Positions 25,590 to 33,902 of a stretch of DNA of 64,000 nt are shown piece after piece (within the stretch, counting starts at the first letter, position 1; every line of letters begins with the position of its first letter). The notes beneath the pieces were generated by a model. It did not search any database. It had not been told where the DNA came from and saw only the letters and a list, made by a program, of their open reading frames with translations. The stretch comes from Polaribacter sp. (GTDB taxonomy: Bacteria; Bacteroidota; Bacteroidia; Flavobacteriales; Flavobacteriaceae), in assembly GCA_029238315.1 (NCBI GenBank), contig JAQWGI010000017.1, forward strand, positions 41,698 through 105,697. Direction: 5' to 3'. Made by a program: the position numbers and the translations under genes.

Positions 25590-27818
25590 TTGAAAACAAA
25601 ATCATTTCTTCTTCTGTTGATTGTAATGTGTAGTTTGCATAGTTTTTCGCAATCTTTTTCTGGTCAAATCACCAATACAAATAAAGAACCGCTTGAGAAT
25701 GTGTACGTGTACAATTTAACGTCAAATAGTCATACACATACAAATGTTAGTGGAGACTTTATTTTAGAAAACTGTAAAGTTGGCGATTCAATTGAAATTC
25801 AAATTTTAGGGTATCAAAAACTTAAATTTATTTTAAACAGCTTGCATTTTAAAAAGAAAACCACATTTGTTTTAGAGGCAAAAGTGTTTTTATTGGATGA
25901 ATTGGTGCTAACAAAAAAAATGGACCCTATTCAGACAATTGTTAAAATAGATTTGGAGAAAAGCCCAGTAAATTCTTCTCAAGATATTTTACGCAAAGTA
26001 CCTGGACTGTTTATTGGTCAGCATGCTGGTGGAGGAAAAGCTGAACAGATATTTTTACGTGGATTTGATATTGATCATGGTACAGATTTAAGTTTGTCTG
26101 TAGACGGTATGCCTGTTAACATGGTTTCTCATGCACACGGACAAGGTTACAGTGATTTACACTTTATTATTCCAGAAACCATTCAGAATATTAATTTTGG
26201 TAAAGGACCTTATTCTGCAAGTCATGGTGATTTTAGTACTGCTGGATTTGTAGATTTTAAAACAAAATCAGTTTTAGAAAACAGCGAAATAAATATTGGT
26301 ATTGGCCAGTTCAACACCTTTAGAACTCTAGGAATGTTTAATGTTTTAGATAATGAAAATAGCCAAAACGCCTACGTTGCATTGGAGTATTTGGCAACAG
26401 ATGGATTTGTAGATTCTCCACAAAATTTTAATAGAATCAATTTATTTTCTAAATACAACACTTTTCTAAAAGACAATAGTAAACTTACTCTAACAGCATC
26501 TCATTTTACTAGTAAATGGGACGCATCTGGGCAAATACCCCAAAGAGCAATTGATGCGAACTCAATTTCTCGTTTTGGAGCGATCGATGATACAGAAGGA
26601 GGGGAAACTTCTAGAACAAATTTAAATTTTGAACATGCTACAAGCTTGAGCCCTGATTTAGCAATGCAAACGAATGTTTTCTTTACAAAATATGATTTTA
26701 AACTTTTTTCTAATTTTACCTTCTTTTTAGACGATCCTGTAAACGGTGATCAAATTATGCAACAAGAAGATAGAACTATTGTTGGATTTAACACCAAATT
26801 TAAAAAGAATACTAAAGTTTTAGGTACCGATTTTATACTTACTATCGGGACTGGTTATCGAAACGATGTGGTTAAGAATGTTGAATTATCTCACACCTTA
26901 AACAGAAAAGCAGTGTTAAACAATATTCAGTTAGGAGATGTAAATCAATCCAATTACTATGCTTTTGCAAACGCTGAATTTGAGCTTGAAAAGTTTACAA
27001 TCAGTCCAGCCTTTCGGTTGGATTATCTAAATTTCCAATACAATGATGCGCTATTGCCTACTTATAAAACAGAATCAACTTCTAAAGCAATTGTAAATCC
27101 TAAATTAAACATTACCTACACTCCAAATCAGCAGGTGCAATGGTTTTTTAAATCAGGTATCGGTTTTCATTCTAATGATACGCGCGTTGTAGTTAGACAA
27201 ACCAATAAAACATTGCCAAGAGCCTACGGTTTAGATTTTGGAAATAGTTGGAAGCCAACCGCTAGATTAATTTTAAATACAACACTTTGGTATTTATTAT
27301 CAGAAGAAGAGTTTGTATATGTTGGAGATGCAGGAATTGTTGAGCCTTCTGGGAAATCTGAGCGTTTTGGTTTGGACTTAGGGGTTCGTTATCAGTTTAC
27401 AGACTGGTTGTATTTTAATACAGACGCTACTTTTACAAATGCAAGAAGTTTAGAAGAAGTTGCAGGACAAGATTTTATCCCATTAGCGCCAGAAACAACG
27501 TTAACTGGTGGTCTCTTTTTAAATAACTATAAAAGATTTTCTGGTGGAATTAATTATAAATATATTAGAGATAGAGCAGCAAATGAAGATAATTCTATTG
27601 TTGCAGTAGGGTATTTTGTTACAGATGCTAATTTAAACTACAAGATAAAAAACATAACACTGGGAGTTTCTATCGAAAATTTATTTAATGTAGCATGGAA
27701 TGAAACTCAGTTTGCTACCGAGTCTAGATTGAGAAACGAGTTGAATTCTGTAGAAGAAATTCACTTTACACCCGGAACTCCTTTCTCAACTAGAATAGCT
27801 GTTAGCTACACATTTTAA
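25590..27818 (+). CDS. TonB-dependent outer-membrane receptor
   Basis: 742 aa from a TTG start, chosen because the frame opens directly into a good signal peptide (KTKSFLLLLIVMCSLHSFSQ) and no ATG precedes it. A carboxypeptidase-like domain spans about 22-100. The plug contains SSQDILRKVPGLFIGQHAGG, FLRGFDIDHGTDLSLSVDG and a His-containing VSHAHGQGYSDLHF loop. The barrel ends in RIAVSYTF with terminal Phe. Ligand unknown; the His-rich plug loop would suit a metal or metal complex, which is a guess. It is followed by its own terminator. Confidence 0.92.
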   Translation: MKTKSFLLLLIVMCSLHSFSQSFSGQITNTNKEPLENVYVYNLTSNSHTHTNVSGDFILENCKVGDSIEIQILGYQKLKFILNSLHFKKKTTFVLEAKVFLLDELVLTKKMDPIQTIVKIDLEKSPVNSSQDILRKVPGLFIGQHAGGGKAEQIFLRGFDIDHGTDLSLSVDGMPVNMVSHAHGQGYSDLHFIIPETIQNINFGKGPYSASHGDFSTAGFVDFKTKSVLENSEINIGIGQFNTFRTLGMFNVLDNENSQNAYVALEYLATDGFVDSPQNFNRINLFSKYNTFLKDNSKLTLTASHFTSKWDASGQIPQRAIDANSISRFGAIDDTEGGETSRTNLNFEHATSLSPDLAMQTNVFFTKYDFKLFSNFTFFLDDPVNGDQIMQQEDRTIVGFNTKFKKNTKVLGTDFILTIGTGYRNDVVKNVELSHTLNRKAVLNNIQLGDVNQSNYYAFANAEFELEKFTISPAFRLDYLNFQYNDALLPTYKTESTSKAIVNPKLNITYTPNQQVQWFFKSGIGFHSNDTRVVVRQTNKTLPRAYGLDFGNSWKPTARLILNTTLWYLLSEEEFVYVGDAGIVEPSGKSERFGLDLGVRYQFTDWLYFNTDATFTNARSLEEVAGQDFIPLAPETTLTGGLFLNNYKRFSGGINYKYIRDRAANEDNSIVAVGYFVTDANLNYKIKNITLGVSIENLFNVAWNETQFATESRLRNELNSVEEIHFTPGTPFSTRIAVSYTF

Positions 27819-27844
27819 AGTGTAAGATGTTTTTAACATTCAAA

Positions 27845-27879
27845 AAAAGCAGTCTTTAAAGAAGACTGCTTTTTTTTTT
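27845..27879. terminator. Bidirectional terminator between TonB receptor and M28 peptidase
   Basis: AAAAGCAGTCTT / AAGACTGCTTTT stem with a 5-nt loop. T-rich on the right and A-rich on the left, so it can serve both convergent genes. Confidence 0.85.
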
Positions 27880-27889
27880 GAATGCTTAA

Positions 27890-29218
27890 TTACCTGATAA
27901 TTTTGTTCGGAAAAACAATCACACTTTCGTGGCCATTTCCACCAACAGCAGCAACGCCAAAAAAGAAATTATCTATTACAATTCCGTCTAAAGTAAATTC
28001 TGTGCTTTCAATGTATCTACTATGATCCCAAGTTGGAGAAGTAGTGTCTCTCCAGTAAATTTTATATCCTTTTGCACCCTCAACTTTATCCCATTTTAAT
28101 TTTGCTGATGGTTGCACAATTCCGCCAATTCCAACACTTTTTGGTGATGGTGGGGCAGAAGCTAAACCTGCCATTGTAATTGCGTTTACCGCAGTTAGTT
28201 TTTTTGCATACTCAAAATTTACATGTTCAAAAGTATCGCCATATTTAATGCCGTTTTCAACTCTAATATCTTGATGCTGTTGTGTGTAATTTTCATGCGC
28301 TTCCATAATTCTGATTCCGGCAAAACCTAAATCATTAAAAGGTCTGTGATGTCCTCCTCTTCCAAAACGATCTAATCTATAAATCATCATCGGATTCATT
28401 TCTGGCATATAAGTTTTTGTCATCTTGTGCGTATAACGTGCTAATTGACGCGAAATGCCATCTACTTCTCCACCATAAAAACGTCTAGAATTACGTTGTC
28501 TTGCTGTTTCGTTTGCTGGCACTGGCTCTGAAAAAATCCTGAAAGCTCTATTGTCAATCACGCCATCTACTCCAGTAATGTTTCCAATCATGTCATTATT
28601 TAAGACGCCAATTATGTCCCAACCTTTGTCTTTTGCATATTTTGCCAATCCGGCTCCGCCAAATAAGCCTTGTTCTTCTCCAGACAAACCAACATAAATA
28701 ATGCTATTTTCGAACTTGTGTTTTGATAAAACTCTTGCAGCTTCAATAGTGCCAGCCATTCCAGAAGCGTTGTCATTTGCGCCAGGCGCATCGGTTGTAA
28801 AATCAGAATCATTACTTGCGCGAGAATCAATATCGCCACTCATAATAATATACCTGTTTGGGTATTTTGTTCCTTTTTGCACTGCAACAACATTTACAAT
28901 CCAAGCATCATGTGGTACTCTTCTGTTTCCTTTTTCTGTTACTAGATCTTTTTGATAAAATGTATTGATGCAATTGTTACAGTCTTTAGAAATAGATTCA
29001 AATTCTGATTTTATCCAACGACGTGCAGCTCCGATTCCGCGAGTATTAGAAATAGTGTCAGAAAACGTATTTCTTGTTCCGAATTCGGTTAAAGTTTTAA
29101 TATCAGCTTTTATTCTATCTGCAGAGACTGCATTGATAATGTCATAAATCTTTTGGTCTGTTTGTGCAAAAGAAAACGTGATCGTAAAAAGTAAAGAAAA
29201 TATTAGTAGTTTTTTCAT
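27890..29218 (-). CDS. M28-family zinc peptidase, secreted, with C-terminal FnIII-like domain
   Basis: 442 aa. Signal peptide 1-19. The M28 co-catalytic zinc ligands can be traced: GDIDSRAS (128-135, where H is often the first ligand), D149 in PGANDNASG, and the E181-E182 pair in SGEEQGLFGG. The C-terminal 90 residues (from about 355, SPKSVGIGGIVQPSAKLKWD) look like a fibronectin type III domain. Probably an exported aminopeptidase. GDID in place of the usual GxHxD pattern at the first ligand is worth noting. Confidence 0.88.
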   Translation of the reverse strand: MKKLLIFSLLFTITFSFAQTDQKIYDIINAVSADRIKADIKTLTEFGTRNTFSDTISNTRGIGAARRWIKSEFESISKDCNNCINTFYQKDLVTEKGNRRVPHDAWIVNVVAVQKGTKYPNRYIIMSGDIDSRASNDSDFTTDAPGANDNASGMAGTIEAARVLSKHKFENSIIYVGLSGEEQGLFGGAGLAKYAKDKGWDIIGVLNNDMIGNITGVDGVIDNRAFRIFSEPVPANETARQRNSRRFYGGEVDGISRQLARYTHKMTKTYMPEMNPMMIYRLDRFGRGGHHRPFNDLGFAGIRIMEAHENYTQQHQDIRVENGIKYGDTFEHVNFEYAKKLTAVNAITMAGLASAPPSPKSVGIGGIVQPSAKLKWDKVEGAKGYKIYWRDTTSPTWDHSRYIESTEFTLDGIVIDNFFFGVAAVGGNGHESVIVFPNKIIR

Positions 29219-29256
29219 GGTTAAATATTTGAGCTACTAATTTATAAAAATAAAAA

Positions 29257-29285
29257 CCACAAACTAAAAAATAGTTGTGGCTTTT
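29257..29285 (-). terminator. Terminator after the DUF6249-like gene
   Basis: On the minus strand CCACAACTA / TAGTTTGTGG (one bulge) is followed by TTTTTATTTTTATAA. It separates the membrane-protein gene from the M28 peptidase gene. Confidence 0.65.
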
Positions 29286-29309
29286 AACTAATTATTATTT
29301 TTTGTTGGA

Positions 29310-29657
29310 TTATTCTTTGTCCATTTTTTTTGTTAGATTGAAGCCTACTAATAATGCAGAGCCCGCACTGATTAATATACAAGCAGCAAAAACTTCTTCT
29401 TGTAATTCAAAAGTATTGTATAAAATTGATCCAACAGCAATTCCAATTCCAATCCCAATTAACAATAAAGCTATATTTAAAATAAAAACTTTGGCAAAAG
29501 AACTTGCGCCTTTTCTTCTCTCTCCTTGCATAAATATTTTTGCGTCAACACCTTTTTCTATTAAAGCCAAACGTTCTTTGTTTCTTGTTGAAAAGAATAA
29601 ATAAAAGATTCCAAAAAAGGTTCCAAAAATTACTGCTAATACTGCTACTTCTTCCAT
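29310..29657 (-). CDS. Small membrane protein, DUF6249-like
   Basis: 115 aa with three hydrophobic segments: residues about 2-24, 54-74 and 85-106. Between the first two is a basic cytoplasmic stretch (RNKERLALIEKGVDAKIFMQ), which is characteristic of this family of small Bacteroidota membrane proteins. Function unknown. It is divergent from the ECF sigma factor, with 312 bp between. Confidence 0.7.
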   Translation of the reverse strand: MEEVAVLAVIFGTFFGIFYLFFSTRNKERLALIEKGVDAKIFMQGERRKGASSFAKVFILNIALLLIGIGIGIAVGSILYNTFELQEEVFAACILISAGSALLVGFNLTKKMDKE

Positions 29658-29761
29658 AATGATATAATTTAAGTTTTAATGATTATTTTTAATTCGGTTG
29701 CACATATGACAGCAACTTTTAAATAAAGGTTACAAAAAAATAAAATTAATTTTTTCTCTTC

Positions 29762-29872
29762 TCATTTCGCGCCAAGCGAAGCGAAGTCGAGAAATCTATT
29801 TTTTAGATCTCTCCATTCCAGTTGAGATATTATTGGGTTTTATGTGATGAAGTAAAATTGTCATTTTGGATG
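29762..29872. repeat. Palindromic, locally GC-rich intergenic repeat (decayed dispersed element?)
   Basis: This lies in the 312-bp gap between the DUF6249-like gene and the sigma factor gene; the rest of the gap shows nothing clear. TCATTTCG (29762-29769), an AAGCGAAGCGAAGTCG stretch, GAGAAATCTA (29789-29798) and TAGATCTCTC (29804-29813) form nested near-inverted repeats. TGTCATTTTGG near 29860-29870 echoes the left end. The composition differs from the surroundings. Confidence 0.5.
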
Positions 29873-29969
29873 AAACAACATTATAGTAGATAAATTTACT
29901 TTATTAGAAGTGTAAATATTTATCAATACAAGTGTAACCTAATTACATTAATAGAAGTCAAAGATAATA

Positions 29970-30554
29970 ATGACCAAACTAACTGAAGAAAACTATATAG
30001 AAAAAACCATAAAAGGTGATTCTAATGCTTTTGCTTTCTTAATTGATAAGTATAAAGACATGGTATTTACGTTGGCTATAAAAATGGTAAAGAGTAGAGA
30101 AGAAGCAGAAGAAATATCTCAAGATGCTTTTATAAAAGCATATAAGTATTTGCCTAAGTTTAAAGGCGATTCTAAATTTTCTACCTGGTTATATAAAATA
30201 GCATATCACACAAGTTTAGATGCAATTAGTAAAAACGCTAAACATAGAAATAATGTTGCTATTGATGAAATTACAGTAAATTATATATCGTCTGTAGAAA
30301 CAGTTTTAGACGGAATAGAAAGAGATGAAAGAGCAGAGGTTATAAACGATTGTTTAGAACAATTGCCAGAAGATGAAAAAGCAATTTTGTTGTTTTTCTA
30401 TTTTAAAGAGTTAAGTTTGAAAGAAATTGTTGCCATCACAGATTTAAGTGAGGCAAACGTAAAAGTAAAATTACACAGAGCTCGTAAGAAATTATTGAGC
30501 ATTATAAAAAATACAGTAGAACCAGAATTAATTAGTCATTATGGGAGGAAATAA
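29970..30554 (+). CDS. RNA polymerase sigma factor, sigma-70 family (ECF type)
   Basis: 194 aa with regions 2 and 4 only. Region 2 (about 20-90) contains AEEISQDAFIKAYKYLPKFKG and FSTWLYKIAYHTSLD. Region 4 (about 130-180) contains LPEDEKAILLFFYFKELSLKEIVAITDLSEANVKVKLHRARKKL-type helices. It overlaps by 14 nt the next gene, a one- or two-helix membrane protein that may be its anti-sigma factor. A TGTAA-N5-TTACA palindrome lies 22 nt before the start. Confidence 0.93.
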   Translation: MTKLTEENYIEKTIKGDSNAFAFLIDKYKDMVFTLAIKMVKSREEAEEISQDAFIKAYKYLPKFKGDSKFSTWLYKIAYHTSLDAISKNAKHRNNVAIDEITVNYISSVETVLDGIERDERAEVINDCLEQLPEDEKAILLFFYFKELSLKEIVAITDLSEANVKVKLHRARKKLLSIIKNTVEPELISHYGRK

Positions 30555-30954
30555 ACACATAAAAGAAATAGATGCTTTTGCAAAAAAGTATGTAAAAGAA
30601 ATTAAATCTGAAACTCCGTCATTAGATTTTACCTCAAATTTAATGAATTCTATTCAGCAATTAGAAATGGTTAAAAGTGCAATTGTATACAAACCATTGA
30701 TTTCTAAAAAGGCATGGCTTTTTATTTTTGTAGCAATTATTGCAGTAATATTTATTCCTTTTCATTCTTCAGAAAAAGGATTGTTTTCATTGCCGGAAGT
30801 TAATTTTTCATTTCTTAATAAATTAAATTTTTCTGGAATGTTTCAGGATGTAAATGTTTCTAATACCACTGTTATTATTGCATTAGTTTTTGGGGTGTTA
30901 TTGTCTATTCAAATTGTTTATTTAAAAGGATTTTTTGAAAAACGATTAAGTTAA
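30541..30954 (+). CDS. Membrane protein, possible anti-sigma partner
   Basis: 137 aa. A cytoplasmic N-terminal region (1-58), a membrane helix (about 59-76), an extracytoplasmic loop and a second helix (about 108-127). Not recognised by family. Its 14-nt overlap with the sigma factor gene and its cytoplasmic-domain-plus-anchor form suggest an anti-sigma factor. No zinc-binding HxxxCxxC motif of the classic anti-sigma domain is present. Confidence 0.65.
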   Translation: MGGNKHIKEIDAFAKKYVKEIKSETPSLDFTSNLMNSIQQLEMVKSAIVYKPLISKKAWLFIFVAIIAVIFIPFHSSEKGLFSLPEVNFSFLNKLNFSGMFQDVNVSNTTVIIALVFGVLLSIQIVYLKGFFEKRLS

Positions 30955-31802
30955 TCAGAAACTAACGCTAAATAAGTTCCTCTTTTATTGACTAAAATTC
31001 TTGAAATATTATTGAATTTATTTTTAGGAAATGTGTGAAAAATTTTCCAATCTTTATCCGTTACAGGATTGAATTTCATAAGCGTATTTCCAACTGCCAT
31101 TAACAACGTTCCATCTGGTAACCAACAAATATCTTCCTTTTTGCCAACAGTTTCTATAATTTTCACCTTCTCTGCGTTCCTAGGATTGAAAGTCTTCACT
31201 TCCCATGGCTCATTTTCTTTACTAATATAACTTATAAGTGAAGTATTTGGAATTTGATGAATGGATCTACCAACTTTTTTCTGAATAGTTGTGTTTTTTT
31301 TTGATTTTATATCACTTAGAATTAAATCTAAACCTCCGTCAACAATGACAACATTTATGGCCGTATTTTTATCATACCAAAACGGATACGCAACTTTTAA
31401 ATCGGCAATAATTTCTGTGCTTTTTCCTGATTTGTAATTGTATTTGTAAAAACGTTGTAAACCATCAGTATCTAATCTTACTGCAGAAATATCTTTAGAA
31501 TTCGGAATCCGTTGAGGTGAATATTCTCCGCCATTTGGTGTGCTATTGATAAATTTTATTTTTCCGTTTTTAATCGTGTATTCTGCAATATCAGTTTGTC
31601 TATTTCTGGTTGATGAAAAAACAATTGATTTGCTTGAATAAAAATGAGGTTGACTATCATAACCAGGATTGTTAGAAATATTTTTTCCTTTGCCAACTGA
31701 CCAATTTCCATTGTCATTGATAATTTCATATAAATAAACTTCTGTGTTAGATTGTGCGAATGTAATTGTAGTAATAAATAAAAAGAAAAGTAGTTTTTTC
31801 AT
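30951..31802 (-). CDS. Secreted beta-propeller protein (TolB/PD40-like)
   Basis: 283 aa. Signal peptide MKKLLFFLFITTITFAQ. The repeats GYDSQPHFYSSKSIVFSSTR, GEYSPQRIPNSKDISAVRLD and KKEDICWLPDGTLLMAVGN are WD40-like PD40 blades. Likely periplasmic, with no enzymatic motif. Converges with the membrane-protein gene by a 4-nt overlap. Function unknown. Confidence 0.75.
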   Translation of the reverse strand: MKKLLFFLFITTITFAQSNTEVYLYEIINDNGNWSVGKGKNISNNPGYDSQPHFYSSKSIVFSSTRNRQTDIAEYTIKNGKIKFINSTPNGGEYSPQRIPNSKDISAVRLDTDGLQRFYKYNYKSGKSTEIIADLKVAYPFWYDKNTAINVVIVDGGLDLILSDIKSKKNTTIQKKVGRSIHQIPNTSLISYISKENEPWEVKTFNPRNAEKVKIIETVGKKEDICWLPDGTLLMAVGNTLMKFNPVTDKDWKIFHTFPKNKFNNISRILVNKRGTYLALVSD

Positions 31803-31867
31803 CTGTAAAGGATTTTTCTCAAAGATAGAGATTCAATTATGGAAATAAATTCTATTTTTTATAAAAA

Positions 31868-31899
31868 TTTGCACAATACAACAATGTAAAGTATATTTG
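31868..31899 (+). promoter_or_regulatory. Consensus Bacteroidota promoter upstream of the membrane/HTH pair
   Basis: TTTG (31868-31871), a 20-nt spacer and TATATTTG (31892-31899) match both boxes of the TTTG-N17-23-TAnnTTTG consensus. It is among the best promoter matches in the window. Confidence 0.65.
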
Positions 31900-31947
31900 T
31901 CATTAAGTAAAAATAATTTTACTTAATATTAAACATGTTTGTCAATT

Positions 31948-32394
31948 ATGAATCCAAAAAAAGCAATAGATTGTGAGAGAAGCACAATTCAGAAAATATT
32001 AATTTTTAGATTACCGAGATACTTTAGAACATTAGGAATTGTATTATTTGCTATTTCTTTTTTATGTATGTTTTTAAAATCTTCTTTTCCAGAACATGCT
32101 TCGGTTCTTAAAGAAGGCGCTAATAGGTTAATGTTAGTTGCTATGTTATTTATGTCTATGGCAAAAGATAAAGAAGAAGATGAGTTGACTATTTTGTTGA
32201 GAGGACAATCTTATGCAGCGGCTTTTATTTTAGGAGTTGTGTATGCTTTAGTGATGCCTTATATAGAATATGGAGTTTCTAATTTGGTAAATACAGAAGC
32301 TGAAACTTTTAAAGAGTTAGGAGATTTTCAGATTTTATTGTTTATGCTAATGATTCAATTAATGTACTATTCGGTATTAAAAAAAATTAGATAA
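31948..32394 (+). CDS. Small integral membrane protein paired with an HTH regulator
   Basis: 148 aa from ATG 31948 (a TTG at 31939 is in frame). Four hydrophobic segments separated by short charged loops (AKDKEEDELTILLRGQ between the second and third). Its stop codon overlaps the ATG of the HTH gene (TAATG). Such membrane protein/HTH pairs are common in Bacteroidota, and the membrane protein may sense or sequester the regulator. That role is inference. Confidence 0.7.
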   Translation: MNPKKAIDCERSTIQKILIFRLPRYFRTLGIVLFAISFLCMFLKSSFPEHASVLKEGANRLMLVAMLFMSMAKDKEEDELTILLRGQSYAAAFILGVVYALVMPYIEYGVSNLVNTEAETFKELGDFQILLFMLMIQLMYYSVLKKIR

Positions 32395-32594
32395 TGAGAA
32401 ACTCCATAAAAGTAGAACGTGCTATTTTAAGTTTAACACAAGATGATTTGGCAAAAAAAATTGGTGTTTCTCGTCAAACAATAAACTCAATTGAAGCCAA
32501 TAGGTATGTTCCATCTACTGTATTGTCTTTAAGATTATCTGAGGTTTTTGGTAAACCTGTTAACGATTTTTTTAAATTGACTGAAGAAGATTGA
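32394..32594 (+). CDS. Small XRE-type helix-turn-helix regulator
   Basis: 66 aa. A single Cro/C1-type HTH: LTQDDLAKKIGVSRQTINSI is the HTH core (residues about 14-33), followed by YVPSTVLSLRLSEVFGKPVN. No other domain. Close in size and form to YozG-like regulators. Translationally coupled to the upstream membrane protein. Confidence 0.9.
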   Translation: MRNSIKVERAILSLTQDDLAKKIGVSRQTINSIEANRYVPSTVLSLRLSEVFGKPVNDFFKLTEED

Positions 32595-32597
32595 TTT

Positions 32598-33113
32598 TTA
32601 AAACTCCAGGTACATTACATGATTTGGATTTGAATGTGTTTTAGAAACTATAAAATTATAACTACCAACAATTACAAACCCCATTTTTTTATAAAAAGCG
32701 ATGGCGCGTTTGTTTTCTACCCATACAAAAACCCAAATTCCTTTTTGATCGTTTTTCTTTGCAAACTCAATATTATATTCAAATAATTTTACCCCTAAAT
32801 TTAATCCGTAAAATTCTTTAAGTAAATACAAGCGTTCCATTTTTGTAATATTACTATTTGCAATGTTTTGATTTTTAGAATTGAAAATTATTTTAGAATA
32901 TCCAGCGATTTCATTTTCGTGATAAATGATGTAATAATGATTGTTTTTATTTTCTAATTCTTTTTTGAAATTAGCTTCATTAAAATGATTTGAAACATAA
33001 CTGTCGATATCTTTTTTTGGACCGGCATGTCCATGTGCTGGTAAAAACGAATCTTTGGCTATTTGTGCTAACTTTCTAGCATCTACAGGAGTTGCTTTTG
33101 TGATCTTTTGCAA
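32598..33113 (-). CDS. GNAT-family N-acetyltransferase
   Basis: 171 aa. The acetyl-CoA-binding motif A is seen as MERLYLLKEFYGLNLGVKLF (about 91-110; the canonical Q/RxxGxG/A is N-L-G-V-K) and the C-terminal motif as NKRAIAFYKKMGF (127-139). The acceptor substrate is unknown. It converges on the HTH gene with a 3-nt gap. Confidence 0.85.
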   Translation of the reverse strand: MQKITKATPVDARKLAQIAKDSFLPAHGHAGPKKDIDSYVSNHFNEANFKKELENKNNHYYIIYHENEIAGYSKIIFNSKNQNIANSNITKMERLYLLKEFYGLNLGVKLFEYNIEFAKKNDQKGIWVFVWVENKRAIAFYKKMGFVIVGSYNFIVSKTHSNPNHVMYLEF

Positions 33114-33130
33114 TTTTTTGGAAGTTTTAT

Positions 33131-33229
33131 TTAATGATTGGGATCCGCTCTTAAGTATTCTTGGTATTTAAACCCCATTTCGTTGATTTTTTTATAAATA
33201 CAAGTTGTGTTTATGAGAAATAATTTCAT
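33131..33229 (-). CDS. Short ORF or gene remnant upstream of the GNAT gene
   Basis: A 32-residue frame with an ATG (33229) that ends 17 nt before the GNAT start. The C-terminal part (KKINEMGFKYQEYLRADPNH) looks protein-like and less AT-biased than random frames. It may be a small peptide or the surviving end of a lost gene. The rest of the 224-bp gap shows nothing. Confidence 0.25.
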   Translation of the reverse strand: MKLFLINTTCIYKKINEMGFKYQEYLRADPNH

Positions 33230-33337
33230 TTTTGAAAAAAATCTACAATAGGAACAGTTGCCAATATTATTTGTTTTATAAAAATCAGTGATAAGAAACT
33301 TCTAGCTTTGTAACATTATTTCAGAACCTTACGATAA

Positions 33338-33853
33338 CTAGATTTTTTTCATTTGTTGCTTCATCATTTTAATCTGATCATTTAACATGCCGTTTTTATC
33401 AAGCTTTTTGGCTTCATTCATTAGCATGGTTGCTTCACGTTTTCTTCTCTTAGTCATTGCAATTCCGGCTAATTGCAATTTTGCCATTGCTAAATCATGC
33501 CCCATTGATAAACCTAATTTCACTGCTTTTTTTAAATACTTTTCAGCTTGTGTTATATTCGTTTGCGACAACATAATTCCGTGTAAGAAATTATAATATC
33601 CCTCTTGTTTTTTCGTTAAAGCTGCACTTGGATTTTTAATGTAATTCAGCCATTTTTGAGCTCCAGGAAAATTTTGTTTACGCAATTGTAAGAATGCTAA
33701 CAGAATAAATTCATTTTTGAAGTAAAGCAATATAAACATTCCTGCAAGTAATAGAATTGATATTCCATTCATGATATGACCTTGTGAAAACTCATATATA
33801 GACCAAGCTGCAACTAAAACAGCAAGAATTAATTTAAAATTTTTATGAAACAT
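33338..33853 (-). CDS. Membrane protein with TPR-like cytoplasmic domain
   Basis: 171 aa. Two adjacent hydrophobic helices at the N-terminus (about 7-22 and 27-57), then helical repeats: LTKKQEGYYNFLHGIMLSQ, NITQAEKYLKKAVKLGL and HDLAMAKLQLAGIAMTKRRK. The repeats have TPR/Sel1-like spacing, and a basic Met/Lys-rich tail follows. The N-terminal part resembles DUF2892-type small membrane domains. Function unknown. It lies 50 bp upstream of ccs1 on the same strand. Confidence 0.65.
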   Translation of the reverse strand: MFHKNFKLILAVLVAAWSIYEFSQGHIMNGISILLLAGMFILLYFKNEFILLAFLQLRKQNFPGAQKWLNYIKNPSAALTKKQEGYYNFLHGIMLSQTNITQAEKYLKKAVKLGLSMGHDLAMAKLQLAGIAMTKRRKREATMLMNEAKKLDKNGMLNDQIKMMKQQMKKI

Positions 33854-33902
33854 AAATAGTTTTTTTATTTTTTAAGAAAGCAAATGTACAGCTTTCAAAT
33901 GA

